From: UBA11574 sp964591175
GTDB taxonomy: Bacteria; Desulfobacterota; Desulfobacteria; Desulfobacterales; UBA11574
DNA: 64,000 nucleotides
Direction: 5' to 3'
Assembly (NCBI GenBank): GCA_964591175.1
Contig: CAZQAF010000004.1
Location: 30,910-94,909, forward strand
Numbering within the stretch: the stretch's first letter is position 1; each line of letters opens with the position of its first letter. Of the stretch, positions 42,373 to 51,430 are shown piece by piece. The position numbers and the translations under genes were made by a program. Under the pieces are notes generated by a model. The model had not been told where the DNA came from and did not search any database. It saw only the letters and a program-made list of their open reading frames with translations.

Positions 42373-44121
42373 ATGAATCAGCCAGCACTCATTGTCGACG
42401 AACTTCGGACTCGTTTTGACAACACCGTTCTCATGCAGCAGCCGACCCGGGACGATATCCCGACCATTTGGTGCACCGGCGATGGGGTCCCCGACATTCT
42501 GAGATATCTAAAAAATTCAATCGACCGGCCGTATCGGATGCTTTATGATCTAACCGCCATTGACGAGCGATGGCGAGATCATCGGCAGGATCAGCCAAAG
42601 GGCGATTTCACCGTGGTCTATCATTTGCTGTCAACAGATCGCAACCAGGACATTCGCATCAAGGTGCCTCTGGAAGGCGAGTATCCCTGTTTGACTTCGA
42701 TCACTAACATCTGGTCTTCGGCCGACTGGTATGAAAGAGAAGTGTGGGATATGTTCGGCATTACCTTTGACGGACATCCGCATCTTCGGCGCATCCTGCT
42801 GCCGGCCACATGGGAAGGCCATCCCCTGCGCAAGGAGCATCCTGCCCGCGCGACGGAAATGGGGCCGTTTCAACTGCCGGTGGACAAGCAACTGCGTGAA
42901 GAAGAAGCCCTGCGGTTCCATCCCGAGCAGTACGGTCTGGCCGCGCGAAGAGAAGACACGGATCTGATGTTCCTCAATTTGGGCCCCCAGCACCCCGGCA
43001 CCCATGGTGTGTTTCGGATTGCCCTGCAACTGGACGGGGAAGAAATTGTAGATGCGGTTCCCGAGATCGGATTCCACCATCGCGGTGCCGAAAAAATGGG
43101 CGAGCGCCAAACCTGGCATACGTATATCCCCTACACCGACCGTATCGACTATCTGGGCGGTGTGATGAACAATTTGCCCTATGTTTTGACGGTGGAAAAG
43201 CTGGCCGGCATACACGTTCCCGATCGTGTCAAGGTGATCCGTATCATGCTGGCGGAATTTTTTCGCATCGCCAGCCATCTCGTCTGGTACGGCACCTTTG
43301 TCCAGGATATCGGGGCCATGTCGCCGGTCTTTTTTATGTTTAACGATCGCGAACGCATCTTCGACATCATCACTGCCATCACCGGCGGCCGTATGCATCC
43401 CAGTTGGTTCCGTATCGGTGGTGTGGCCCAGGATTTGCCCGACGGGTGGGAAAAATTGGTGCGGGAGTTTCTTCGTCGAATGCCTAAAAGATTGAAATCA
43501 TATGATAAAATGATGATGGACAACCGCATCCTAAAGATACGGACTCAGGGTATCGGCGCCTTTACTCTGGACCAGGCCCTGGATTGGGGGGTGACCGGTC
43601 CGGGATTGCGCGCCTGCGGCCTGGAATGGGACTTTCGTAAAAAACGGCCGTATTCCGGCTACGAGCAGTTCGAATTCGACATTCCCGTTGCCCAGCGCGG
43701 CGATTGCTATGATCGAACCGTGGTGCGCATCGAAGAGATCCGGCAGAGTCTTCGGATCATCGAGCAATGCGTGAACCAAATGCCGGGCGGCCCCTATAAG
43801 GCGGATCACCCGCTGGCCGTTCCGCCGGTCAAGGCGCACACACTGAAAGACATCGAAACGTTGATCCACCATTTTTTAGGGGTTACCTGGGGTCCTGTGA
43901 TTCCTCCCGGCGAAGCCTGCGTGGGGGTTGAGGCCACCAAGGGCAACAACAGTTATTATCTGATCAGCGACGGCGGGATCCATGCCTATCGGACGCGGAT
44001 ACGGACCCCTTCCTTCGCACATTTGCAGATCATTCCGGCTATCAGTCGCGGTTTGATGGTGCCCGACCTGCTGGCGATCCTGGGAAATCTCGACTATGTC
44101 ATGGCGGATGTGGACCGCTGA
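42373..44121 (+). CDS. nuoCD: NADH-quinone oxidoreductase subunits C and D, fused
   Basis: 582 aa. Residues 1-190 are NuoC (30-kDa subunit; WYEREVWDMFGITFDGHPHLRRIL), and from about 195 NuoD (49-kDa subunit; LGPQHPGTHGVFRI, PEIGFHHRGAEKMGE, ISDGGIHAYRTRIRTPSF, GDLDYV-type end ILGNLDYVMADVDR). A C-D fusion is known from E. coli and relatives. NuoD carries the quinone-binding His and Tyr; HPGTHG is kept. Peripheral arm, adjacent to NuoB. Confidence 0.97.
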   Translation: MNQPALIVDELRTRFDNTVLMQQPTRDDIPTIWCTGDGVPDILRYLKNSIDRPYRMLYDLTAIDERWRDHRQDQPKGDFTVVYHLLSTDRNQDIRIKVPLEGEYPCLTSITNIWSSADWYEREVWDMFGITFDGHPHLRRILLPATWEGHPLRKEHPARATEMGPFQLPVDKQLREEEALRFHPEQYGLAARREDTDLMFLNLGPQHPGTHGVFRIALQLDGEEIVDAVPEIGFHHRGAEKMGERQTWHTYIPYTDRIDYLGGVMNNLPYVLTVEKLAGIHVPDRVKVIRIMLAEFFRIASHLVWYGTFVQDIGAMSPVFFMFNDRERIFDIITAITGGRMHPSWFRIGGVAQDLPDGWEKLVREFLRRMPKRLKSYDKMMMDNRILKIRTQGIGAFTLDQALDWGVTGPGLRACGLEWDFRKKRPYSGYEQFEFDIPVAQRGDCYDRTVVRIEEIRQSLRIIEQCVNQMPGGPYKADHPLAVPPVKAHTLKDIETLIHHFLGVTWGPVIPPGEACVGVEATKGNNSYYLISDGGIHAYRTRIRTPSFAHLQIIPAISRGLMVPDLLAILGNLDYVMADVDR

Positions 44122-44136
44122 ATATAAAAGGGTCGT

Positions 44137-44601
44137 ATGCTGAGTGAACAGGAGAAAAAAGAGATCGAGGCGGTGGCGGGCCACTATCCAATAAAAAAGG
44201 CTGCCGGCATCGAGGCCTTGAAAATCGTTCAGAAACATCGCAGATGGATATCCGATGAAGTGCTGGGCCATGTGGCGGACGCACTGGAGATGTCGCCGAC
44301 GGACCTGGATGGCGTGGCCACTTTTTATAATTTCATTTTCCGCCGGCCGGTGGGTCGGCATGTCATTCTGGTTTGCAATAGTGTCAGTTGCTGGATCATG
44401 GGATACGATACCATTTTGAGTTACCTGGAAGATCGGCTGGGCATCGGTTTGGGCGAGACCACCGGTGACGGCCGCTTCACGCTGTTGCCCAACGTCTGTT
44501 TAGGGGCGTGCGACCGGGCGCCCGTGATGATGATCGATGACCAGCTTTACGGCGACCTCGATGCTGAAAAAATCGACAAAATCCTGGCTTCCTACGATTG
44601 A
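44137..44601 (+). CDS. nuoE: NADH-quinone oxidoreductase subunit E
   Basis: 154 aa, thioredoxin-like [2Fe-2S] protein. Ligands Cys80, Cys85 (VCNSVSC) and Cys121, Cys125 (NVCLGAC) are in place. Holds cluster N1a in the NADH module with NuoF and NuoG. 15 bp after nuoCD. The 79-bp gap to nuoF contains a 29-codon frame from ATG 44607 that overlaps the first codons of nuoF; probably a coupling leader. Confidence 0.96.
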   Translation: MLSEQEKKEIEAVAGHYPIKKAAGIEALKIVQKHRRWISDEVLGHVADALEMSPTDLDGVATFYNFIFRRPVGRHVILVCNSVSCWIMGYDTILSYLEDRLGIGLGETTGDGRFTLLPNVCLGACDRAPVMMIDDQLYGDLDAEKIDKILASYD

Positions 44602-44680
44602 GGAACATGCGTTTTTCCTTTAACGATCTGGTGGATCAGGACATCAAAAAAATAATAACGATAACCAAAAAGAGCTGCTT

Positions 44681-45961
44681 ATGGAACAGCCGCTGACACA
44701 AAATATCCGGCCCGACGGGACCCCATTGAACCTGGCTGAGTATGAAAAAGCCGGCGGCTATCAGGGACTGCGAAAAGCCCTCACTCAACTGTCGCCGGAA
44801 GCGGTCATCCATCTGATCATGGAAGCGAATCTTCGCGGCCGGGGCGGCGCGGGTTTTCCCACTGGCAGCAAATGGAGCTTCGTGCCCGTGGGCGACGATG
44901 TCCCGCAGCCCAAATACCTGGTAATCAACGCCGATGAGATGGAACCGGCCACATTCAAGGATCGGTTGCTCATGGAGGGGGACCCCCATCAACTCGTCGA
45001 AGGGATTATCATCGCGACCTATGCTGTCCAGGCCGGGATTGCCTATATCTTTTTGCGACGGGCTTATGTGACGGCACACCGGAAATTGAAGACGGCCATC
45101 GATGAAGCTTATGCCAATGGGTATCTGGGCCGAAACATCCTGGGTTCGGGCTTCAATATGGAGCTTTATCTTCATACGAGCGCCGGGCGATACATCTGCG
45201 GGGAAGAAACCGCCCTTTTAAACGCACTGGAAGGCAAACGGGCCATCCCCAGATCCAAACCGCCCTTTCCGCCGGTGGTCGGGCTCTGGGGTAAACCCAC
45301 GGCCTTCAATAATGTGGAAACCATCTGCAATGTTCCCCACATTATCGACCGGGGGCCGGTCTGGTTTAGAAATTTAAGCCGCGTTTCCGACGGGGGCACC
45401 AAAATTTACGGCGTCAGCGGAAAAGTGCGCCGGCCGGGTGTCTGGGAATTGCCCATGGGCGTTACCGTCCGGGAAATTCTGGAAGAACATGCCGGCGGTA
45501 TGCAGGATGGGCTGACGCTTCGGGCGTTCTTGCCCGGCGGTGCATCCACGGATATGCTGACGCCGGAACATCTCGATGTCCCGATGGATTTCAATTCCAT
45601 GCAGGAGGCCGGCAGCCGGCTGGGTACCGGCACGATCCTGGTCATCGATGACCGGACGTGTATCGTGGGGCTGCTGGGCAATCTGATGCACTTTTTTGCC
45701 CAGGAATCCTGCGGCTGGTGCACCCCCTGCAGAGAAGGGCTTGCCTGGGCCGCCAAGATCCTCAGTGCTATGGAGCAGGGCAGGGGAAAACCCGAGGACA
45801 TCGATCATCTCAGGCTGCACACCCGCCTGATCACACTGGGCCGCACGTTCTGCGCACTGGCGCCCGGCGCCATGGAGCCTTTGCAGAGTGCACTTAAGTA
45901 TTTTGAAGACGATTTCAAACGCCATATTCATGAGAAACGCTGCCCCTGGAGAGACCTTTGA
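44681..45961 (+). CDS. nuoF: NADH-quinone oxidoreductase subunit F (stop supplied by a MITE-like element)
   Basis: 426 aa, NADH- and FMN-binding subunit with cluster N3. FMN/NADH glycine loop NLRGRGGAGFPTGSKW, SLBB-type middle domain (VSGKVRRPGVWELPMG) and the cluster ligands ESCGWCTPCREG plus a later Cys (GRTFCALAPGA). The presence of NuoE, F and G together means an NADH-oxidising Complex I, not a ferredoxin-only one. Its last three codons (RDL) and TGA lie within the 142-bp element at 45951, so the element has reset the C terminus. Confidence 0.96.
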   Translation: MEQPLTQNIRPDGTPLNLAEYEKAGGYQGLRKALTQLSPEAVIHLIMEANLRGRGGAGFPTGSKWSFVPVGDDVPQPKYLVINADEMEPATFKDRLLMEGDPHQLVEGIIIATYAVQAGIAYIFLRRAYVTAHRKLKTAIDEAYANGYLGRNILGSGFNMELYLHTSAGRYICGEETALLNALEGKRAIPRSKPPFPPVVGLWGKPTAFNNVETICNVPHIIDRGPVWFRNLSRVSDGGTKIYGVSGKVRRPGVWELPMGVTVREILEEHAGGMQDGLTLRAFLPGGASTDMLTPEHLDVPMDFNSMQEAGSRLGTGTILVIDDRTCIVGLLGNLMHFFAQESCGWCTPCREGLAWAAKILSAMEQGRGKPEDIDHLRLHTRLITLGRTFCALAPGAMEPLQSALKYFEDDFKRHIHEKRCPWRDL

Positions 45962-46092
45962 AAAATGCTCATTTTTGTACAAGTTCAAGGAACGCGAAAA
46001 TTTTAACCGCAGGAATACATTGAGTATTTTGAGGATTACAAGTTGAGTGTGACGCAGAAATCGGGCAAAAAGGGGCGTTTTGCAAAGGTCTC
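45951..46092. repeat. MITE-like element, family 1, copy 2, between nuoF and nuoG
   Basis: 142 bp, the same length and nearly the same sequence as 6158-6299, with inverted ends GAGACCTTTG. It overlaps the last 11 bases of nuoF and supplies its stop codon, then ends 13 bp before nuoG. With no intact promoter or terminator visible in it, the operon may still be read through. Confidence 0.88.
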
Positions 46093-46105
46093 GTGGAGAT
46101 AGTGT

Positions 46106-48826
46106 ATGGTAACGATCTATATCGAAGGAAAAGCATACAAAATTAAACAAGGGCAGAATCTGCTTCAGGCCTGTCTGAGTCTGGGCTTTGATTTGCCGTA
46201 TTTTTGCTGGCATCCGGCCCTCGGGTCGGTGGGTGCCTGCCGGCAGTGCGCCGTTAAACGTTTCAGGGACGAAAACGATACGCGGGGCGAAATCGTCATG
46301 GCCTGCATGACACCGGCCGCTGACGGGACCCGTATTTCCATCAGCGATCCCGAAGCCATGCAATTCCGGGCTGCTGTGATCGAGTGGTTGATGACCAACC
46401 ATCCCCACGACTGTCCGGTCTGCGATGAGGGCGGAGAATGCCACTTGCAGGACATGACGGTGATGACCGGTCACAATTCCCGGCGTTTTCGCTTCCCCAA
46501 GCGGACCCATCGCAACCAGGATTTGGGACCCTTTATCAATCATGAAATGAACCGCTGCATCCAGTGCTACCGGTGTGTGCGTTTTTACCGCGACTACGCG
46601 GGCGGCAGCGATCTGAATGCCATGGCGAGCCACGATCATATCTATTTCGGCCGTTTTCAAAACGGTTCTCTGGAAAGCGAATTCAGCGGCAACCTGGTTG
46701 AAATTTGTCCGACGGGCGTTTTTACCGATAAATCGCTCAAATCCCATTTCACGCGAAAGTGGGACCTGCAAACCGCACCGTCGGTTTGCGTGCACTGCGG
46801 ACTGGGATGCAATACGATTCCGGGTGAACGCTATGAAGGGCTGCGGCGGATACGCAACCGCTATCACCACCAGGTCAACGGGTATTTCTTGTGCGACAGG
46901 GGGCGCTATGGCTACGAATTCGTGAACGGTACGCAGCGTATCCGACACCCCTTGGGGCAGACCGGGAGCAGGGAAGGGACCGAACCCATGAGGGAAACGG
47001 AGGTCCTGGAGATGGCGGCCGCCATGTTGGCCGATCCCGGTAAAGTCATCGGCATCGGATCGCCGCGCGCCTCCCTGGAAAACAACTTCGCCCTTCGCGC
47101 CCTGGTGGGACCCGAACGGTTTCATGCCGGTCTTTCAGACAGTGACTTCAAATGCCTCAGCGCCGGGTGCGACATTCTTCAGCGAGGTCCGGTTCCCGCG
47201 GCGACGCTGCAAGGGGTCGGTCTGGCCGATGCGGCGTTTATCCTGGGTGAAGACGTGACCCAAACCGCCCCTTTGATGGCCCTCAACCTGCGACAAATGC
47301 GCTATGGGAAATCCGCCCGGATCGCTTCGGACTTTCAAATACCGGACTGGCACGATGCGGGGGTGCGGGAAATCGCCCAGCTCCAAAAACCCGCCCTTTT
47401 TAGCGCGACGCCATACCCGACGCGATTGGATGATGAAGCCATGGGGGCTGTTTATGCTGCCCCCGATGACCTGGTCCGGCTGGGATTTGCCGTGCTTGCC
47501 GTACTGGATGCCAATGCTTTTCCCATGCCCGATGTGAGCGATGCCATGCAATCGCTGGCCAATGAGATCGCACAGGCGCTCCTTAAAGCCGAGCGTCCCC
47601 TTTTGGTTGCCGGGACCGGCTGCGGCAATCCGGCGCTGATCGAGGCCGCCGCCAACATGGCCTGGTATCTGGGCCGCAAAGGGCGAGCGGCGGCTTTTGC
47701 CTTGTGTGTTCCCGAATGCAACAGCCTGGGACTGAGCCTGATGGGCGGTCTTGACCTGAATTCGGCGTTTCAGGCGGTCAGCGAGGGCAGGGCGGATACG
47801 GTCGTCATTTTAGAAAACGATTTGTACAGACGGGCCGATGCCCAAGCCGTGGACGCCATGCTGCAAAAGGCCCGAAATGTCATTGTTATCGATCATCAGA
47901 AGACCGCAACATCTGAAAAGGCGCATCTTGTTTTGCCCGCAGCCACATTCGCCGAGGCTACCGGCACCCTGATCAACAATGAAGGACGCGCCCAGCGCGG
48001 ATACGCGATAATGGTTCCGAAGGGGGAAGTTCGGGCCGGCTGGCGCTGGCTGCAGATGTTGATGAAAGCGGCCGGCCATACCGGCGCTTCATCCTGGCTT
48101 CGTTTGGAAGACCTGACGGCGGATCTGGTCAAAGACATGCCGGTGTTTCAGCCTGTTGCGGGACTGGACCCCGAGGTCGCGATGCCGACACCGGGTGGTA
48201 AAATTCCCCGCCAATCGCACCGCTATACCGGGCGAACATCCATGCATGCCGATATCGACGTGAGCGAACCCAAACCGCCGGCAGATGAAGACGCGCCGCT
48301 GGCCTTTACCATGGAGGGTTACGATGGCCGGCCGCCGGCAGGACTCATTTCACGGATATGGGCGCCGGGTTGGAATTCGGAACAGGCGTTGAACAAATTT
48401 CAAAGTGAAATCGGCGGGCCATTGCGGGGAGGAGATCCCGGCCGGCGGTTGATCGACCCGCCGGCATCCGATGACGGCCGGTACTTTGGCATGCCGGAGC
48501 AGAAGATTTTGCCGGGAGAGGATGAATACCTGCTGGTACCCATCTACCATATTTTCGGCAGCGAAGAACTGAGCATGGCGTCGCCGGGCATCGCCCGGCA
48601 GGCGCCTCAGCCGTATCTCGCCTTGCGCCCTGAAGATGCTCCGGCCGGCGACGGCGAGCAGGTCCGGTTGCTGGTCAGCGGGAAATCTCTGGAACTTCCC
48701 CTAAAGCTGCTGCCGGGGATGCCGGAGCGAACGGTTGGTCTGCCCGACGGTCTTCCCGGTGTGCCGAAGATAGCATTGCCTGCGGCGGTCAGGATCCTTG
48801 GGACTGGAAAAAATGAGAAAAAATAA
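46106..48826 (+). CDS. nuoG: NADH-quinone oxidoreductase subunit G
   Basis: 906 aa, the largest subunit. N-terminal [2Fe-2S] domain with four Cys (CWHPALGSVGACRQC, later MACM), the His-ligated cluster HPHDCPVCDEGGECHLQDM, the [4Fe-4S] motif CIQCYRCVRF plus ICPTGVF, then a molybdopterin-oxidoreductase-like domain with its own N-terminal motif CVHCGLGCNT (cluster N7 type). Electrons pass from NuoF to NuoI through it. Starts 13 bp after the repeat element; ribosome site GGAGATAG is weak. Confidence 0.96.
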   Translation: MVTIYIEGKAYKIKQGQNLLQACLSLGFDLPYFCWHPALGSVGACRQCAVKRFRDENDTRGEIVMACMTPAADGTRISISDPEAMQFRAAVIEWLMTNHPHDCPVCDEGGECHLQDMTVMTGHNSRRFRFPKRTHRNQDLGPFINHEMNRCIQCYRCVRFYRDYAGGSDLNAMASHDHIYFGRFQNGSLESEFSGNLVEICPTGVFTDKSLKSHFTRKWDLQTAPSVCVHCGLGCNTIPGERYEGLRRIRNRYHHQVNGYFLCDRGRYGYEFVNGTQRIRHPLGQTGSREGTEPMRETEVLEMAAAMLADPGKVIGIGSPRASLENNFALRALVGPERFHAGLSDSDFKCLSAGCDILQRGPVPAATLQGVGLADAAFILGEDVTQTAPLMALNLRQMRYGKSARIASDFQIPDWHDAGVREIAQLQKPALFSATPYPTRLDDEAMGAVYAAPDDLVRLGFAVLAVLDANAFPMPDVSDAMQSLANEIAQALLKAERPLLVAGTGCGNPALIEAAANMAWYLGRKGRAAAFALCVPECNSLGLSLMGGLDLNSAFQAVSEGRADTVVILENDLYRRADAQAVDAMLQKARNVIVIDHQKTATSEKAHLVLPAATFAEATGTLINNEGRAQRGYAIMVPKGEVRAGWRWLQMLMKAAGHTGASSWLRLEDLTADLVKDMPVFQPVAGLDPEVAMPTPGGKIPRQSHRYTGRTSMHADIDVSEPKPPADEDAPLAFTMEGYDGRPPAGLISRIWAPGWNSEQALNKFQSEIGGPLRGGDPGRRLIDPPASDDGRYFGMPEQKILPGEDEYLLVPIYHIFGSEELSMASPGIARQAPQPYLALRPEDAPAGDGEQVRLLVSGKSLELPLKLLPGMPERTVGLPDGLPGVPKIALPAAVRILGTGKNEKK

Positions 48827-48877
48827 GGCGGATCGATTTGTAAATTGTGCTTGGCTAACGATGTATTTTTTATGCAA

Positions 48878-49028
48878 GAAATTCGAAATCCGAAACACGA
48901 AATCCGAAAAAACGACCCAAATACTAATTTATTAATGACCAAAACATCATATTTTGTTTGGGTTTGTGTCTTTTTGTCATTTGATATTCGAGTTTGTTTC
49001 GAATTTAAGATTTCGATATTCGGATTTT
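48878..49028. repeat. Long imperfect inverted repeat of ATTCGAAATCCGAA units
   Basis: In the 229-bp gap between nuoG and nuoH. The left arm has GAAATTCGAAATCCGAAACACGAAATCCG-type units (described here only in parts), the right arm their complement (GATTTCGATATTCGGATTTTC and similar), with about 50-60 paired positions broken by mismatches. Repeats of this type are common between genes in deltaproteobacterial genomes. It could fold in the nuo transcript. Confidence 0.55.
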
Positions 49029-49055
49029 CTCCGAAAAGTCGATGAGAACCGTTTA

Positions 49056-50012
49056 ATGAACCCTATTCTTCGCCAAATCATCATTATCGTCGTTGTCATA
49101 GCCGCCGTGCTGACGGCCAGTGCCGGACTGATCTGGCTGGAGCGCCGGCTCCTGGCCCTGTGGCAGGATCGCCGGGGGCCCAACCGCGTCGGTCCGTTCG
49201 GTCTGATGCAGGTTATGGCCGATATGATCAAGATTTTTTTCAAAGAGGATTGGATTCCCCCCTTTGCCGACCGGCCGGTGTTCGTCATTGCACCGGCCCT
49301 GCTGGTGGTGACTGTTTTGATGTCTTTTGCGGTGGTTCCGTTTGCCCCCGGCTTTGTGGTGAGCGATCTCAATGTCGGTCTGCTCTTTTTTCTGGCCATG
49401 ACGGCCCTGGGTGTTTACGGCATCGCCCTTGGCGGCTGGTCTTCCAACAACAAGTACGCGTTGCTGGGCGCCATTCGCGCAATCGCTCAGATGTTGAGCT
49501 ACGAGGTGTTCATGGGATTGGCGTTGATGGGCGTGGTGATCCTTGCCGGCTCGTTCAACCTGAGCGACATCGTAGAAGCCCAGAAGAACTTGTGGTTTTG
49601 CATTCCCCAGTTTCCGGGTTTGGTGATTTTCATCATTGCGGGTTTTGCCGAAACCCACCGGCTCCCCTTTGACCTGCCCGAAGCGGAAAGCGAGCTCGTG
49701 GCGGGATTTCACAGCGAATATTCCGGCATGAAGTTCGGGTTGTTCTTTGTCGGCGAATACCTCGGCATCACCCTGATTTCGGCGATGATCGTCATCTTTT
49801 TCTTCGGCGGCTGGCTCGGTCCCGTCCTGCCGCCAATTTTGTGGTTTGTGATCAAAACCTTTGTATTTATCTGCGGATTTATTCTGCTCCGTGCATCCCT
49901 CCCCAGACCCCGTTACGATCAACTGATGAGCTTTGCCTGGAAGGTCCTTCTGCCTTTGGCATTGCTGAATCTGATCATCACGGGAGGGATTGTGCTGGCA
50001 GTAGTGGGTTGA
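49056..50012 (+). CDS. nuoH: NADH-quinone oxidoreductase subunit H
   Basis: 318 aa, eight membrane helices. ATG 49056 gives the family N terminus; a frame open to 48954 would run through the repeat and is rejected. Contains ERRLLALWQDRRGPNRVGPFGLMQ and ETHRLPFDLPEAESELVAGFHSEYSGM, key for quinone binding at the joint of the two arms. After a repeat-bearing gap to nuoG. nuoI follows 10 bp later. Confidence 0.97.
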   Translation: MNPILRQIIIIVVVIAAVLTASAGLIWLERRLLALWQDRRGPNRVGPFGLMQVMADMIKIFFKEDWIPPFADRPVFVIAPALLVVTVLMSFAVVPFAPGFVVSDLNVGLLFFLAMTALGVYGIALGGWSSNNKYALLGAIRAIAQMLSYEVFMGLALMGVVILAGSFNLSDIVEAQKNLWFCIPQFPGLVIFIIAGFAETHRLPFDLPEAESELVAGFHSEYSGMKFGLFFVGEYLGITLISAMIVIFFFGGWLGPVLPPILWFVIKTFVFICGFILLRASLPRPRYDQLMSFAWKVLLPLALLNLIITGGIVLAVVG

Positions 50013-50022
50013 GGAGGAAAAA

Positions 50023-50538
50023 TTGCTGAGTCATCTTAGAACCATTTGGGAGATTCTGCGCCATAGTTTTCGGCGGCCTGAAACCATCCAGTATCCGGAG
50101 CAAAAGCCATATCTGGCGCCGCGCTTTCGGGGACGCATTATTTTGTCACGAGATCCCGACGGTGAAGAGCGCTGCGTGGCATGCTATTTATGCGCTGCGG
50201 CTTGCCCGGTGGACTGCATCGCGCTTCAAGCTGCGGAAGACGAGCACGGCCGGCGATACCCCGCCTTTTTCCGAATCAATTTTTCCCGCTGCATTCTATG
50301 CGGTTTCTGCGAAGAGGCTTGTCCGACACTGGCCATCCAGCTCACACCCGACTATGAAATGTGTGAATACGATCGCCAGAACCTGGTTTACGAAAAAGAA
50401 GACCTTTTGATCAGCGGGCCGGGAAAGTACCCGGACTATAATTTTTATCGGGTGGCCGGACTGGCCATCGCCGGAAAGGACAAAGGCGAGGCCGAGAACG
50501 AGTCCGAGCCGGTGGATACGCATACGCTATTGCCGTAA
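50023..50538 (+). CDS. nuoI: NADH-quinone oxidoreductase subunit I
   Basis: 171 aa, TTG start 50023 behind GAGGAGG. Two [4Fe-4S] motifs: CVACYLCAAACPVDC and CILCGFCEEACPT, clusters N6a and N6b. Peripheral arm, contacts NuoH and NuoB. The tail after the clusters is longer than usual and acidic (EAENESEP). 67 bp before nuoJ. Confidence 0.97.
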   Translation: MLSHLRTIWEILRHSFRRPETIQYPEQKPYLAPRFRGRIILSRDPDGEERCVACYLCAAACPVDCIALQAAEDEHGRRYPAFFRINFSRCILCGFCEEACPTLAIQLTPDYEMCEYDRQNLVYEKEDLLISGPGKYPDYNFYRVAGLAIAGKDKGEAENESEPVDTHTLLP

Positions 50539-50605
50539 GGTTTGTTCGATTTGTTGATGGGTCAATTCGTTCAATCGTCGAATCGACGAAAAAAGGAAGC
50601 TATAC

Positions 50606-51124
50606 ATGAACGTTTTATTCTACATCGCGGGAGCCGTTGCCGTTTTTTGCACCATCATGGTGATTACGAACTTTAACGCGGTGCATGCGCTGCTTTATCT
50701 GATTGTTTCGCTGCTGTCGGTGGCGCTGATCTTTTTTCTCCTGGGAGCGCCGTTTGCCGCTGCGCTGGAGATAATCGTTTATGCCGGCGCCATCATGGTT
50801 CTTTTCGTTTTTGTGGTCATGATGCTCAATCCGGAATCCCAAGCCATTCGAAGCCGGAAGCAGTTGCTGCATCCTTGGACGTGGTTCGGTCCGGCAGTGC
50901 CGGCCGCGATTCTGCTGGGAGAGCTGATCTATGTCCTGACCGCCGGCTCAAGTACATTTCCTGTCAATGCCGGCGTCGGACCCCACGCGCTCAGCCGGAC
51001 CCTGTTCGGCCCTTATGTACTGGGTGTTGAATTGGCGTCCATCCTCTTGATGGCCGGACTGGTGGGTGCCTATCACCTGGCCCGGCCCGAAGCGCCAAGG
51101 GCACCCGAAGGAGATGACCGATGA
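50606..51124 (+). CDS. nuoJ: NADH-quinone oxidoreductase subunit J
   Basis: 172 aa, five membrane helices with the family motif VYAGAIMVLFVFVVMMLN. ATG 50606 follows AAAGGAAGC. Ends in ATGA overlap with nuoK. Membrane arm, between NuoH/A and the pumping subunits. Confidence 0.95.
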   Translation: MNVLFYIAGAVAVFCTIMVITNFNAVHALLYLIVSLLSVALIFFLLGAPFAAALEIIVYAGAIMVLFVFVVMMLNPESQAIRSRKQLLHPWTWFGPAVPAAILLGELIYVLTAGSSTFPVNAGVGPHALSRTLFGPYVLGVELASILLMAGLVGAYHLARPEAPRAPEGDDR

Positions 51125-51429
51125 TAACCGTTCCAACGTCACATGCGCTGTTTTTGGCAGGCGTTCTTTTTCTTCTGGGTCTCATGGGTGTCATCGTGCG
51201 CCGCAACATTATTTTCATTCTGCTCGGTTTGGAGATCATGCTGAATGCCAGCGGTCTGGCATTCATCGCCGCCGGGTTCCACTGGGGCCGGCCCGACGGG
51301 CAGATCATGTTTTTATTCATATTGGCCATGGCCGCAGCCGAAGTGTCCGTGGGGTTGGCCCTGGTGCTGCAGCTCTATCATCGCATCCACACGCTGGATG
51401 CCGATCAGGCCGATAAAATGAGAGGTTGA
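51121..51429 (+). CDS. nuoK: NADH-quinone oxidoreductase subunit K
   Basis: 102 aa, three helices with NIIFILLGLEIMLNASGLAF, including the conserved intramembrane Glu and the second acidic residue in AAAEVSVGLAL. Overlaps nuoJ by four bases. The nuoL start is 1 bp after its stop. Confidence 0.96.
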   Translation: MITVPTSHALFLAGVLFLLGLMGVIVRRNIIFILLGLEIMLNASGLAFIAAGFHWGRPDGQIMFLFILAMAAAEVSVGLALVLQLYHRIHTLDADQADKMRG

Positions 51430-51430
51430 A

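Noticed and set aside
45374..47125. 583-codon open frame on the minus strand
   Set aside because: Antisense shadow across nuoF, the repeat element and nuoG; no protein motif in it.
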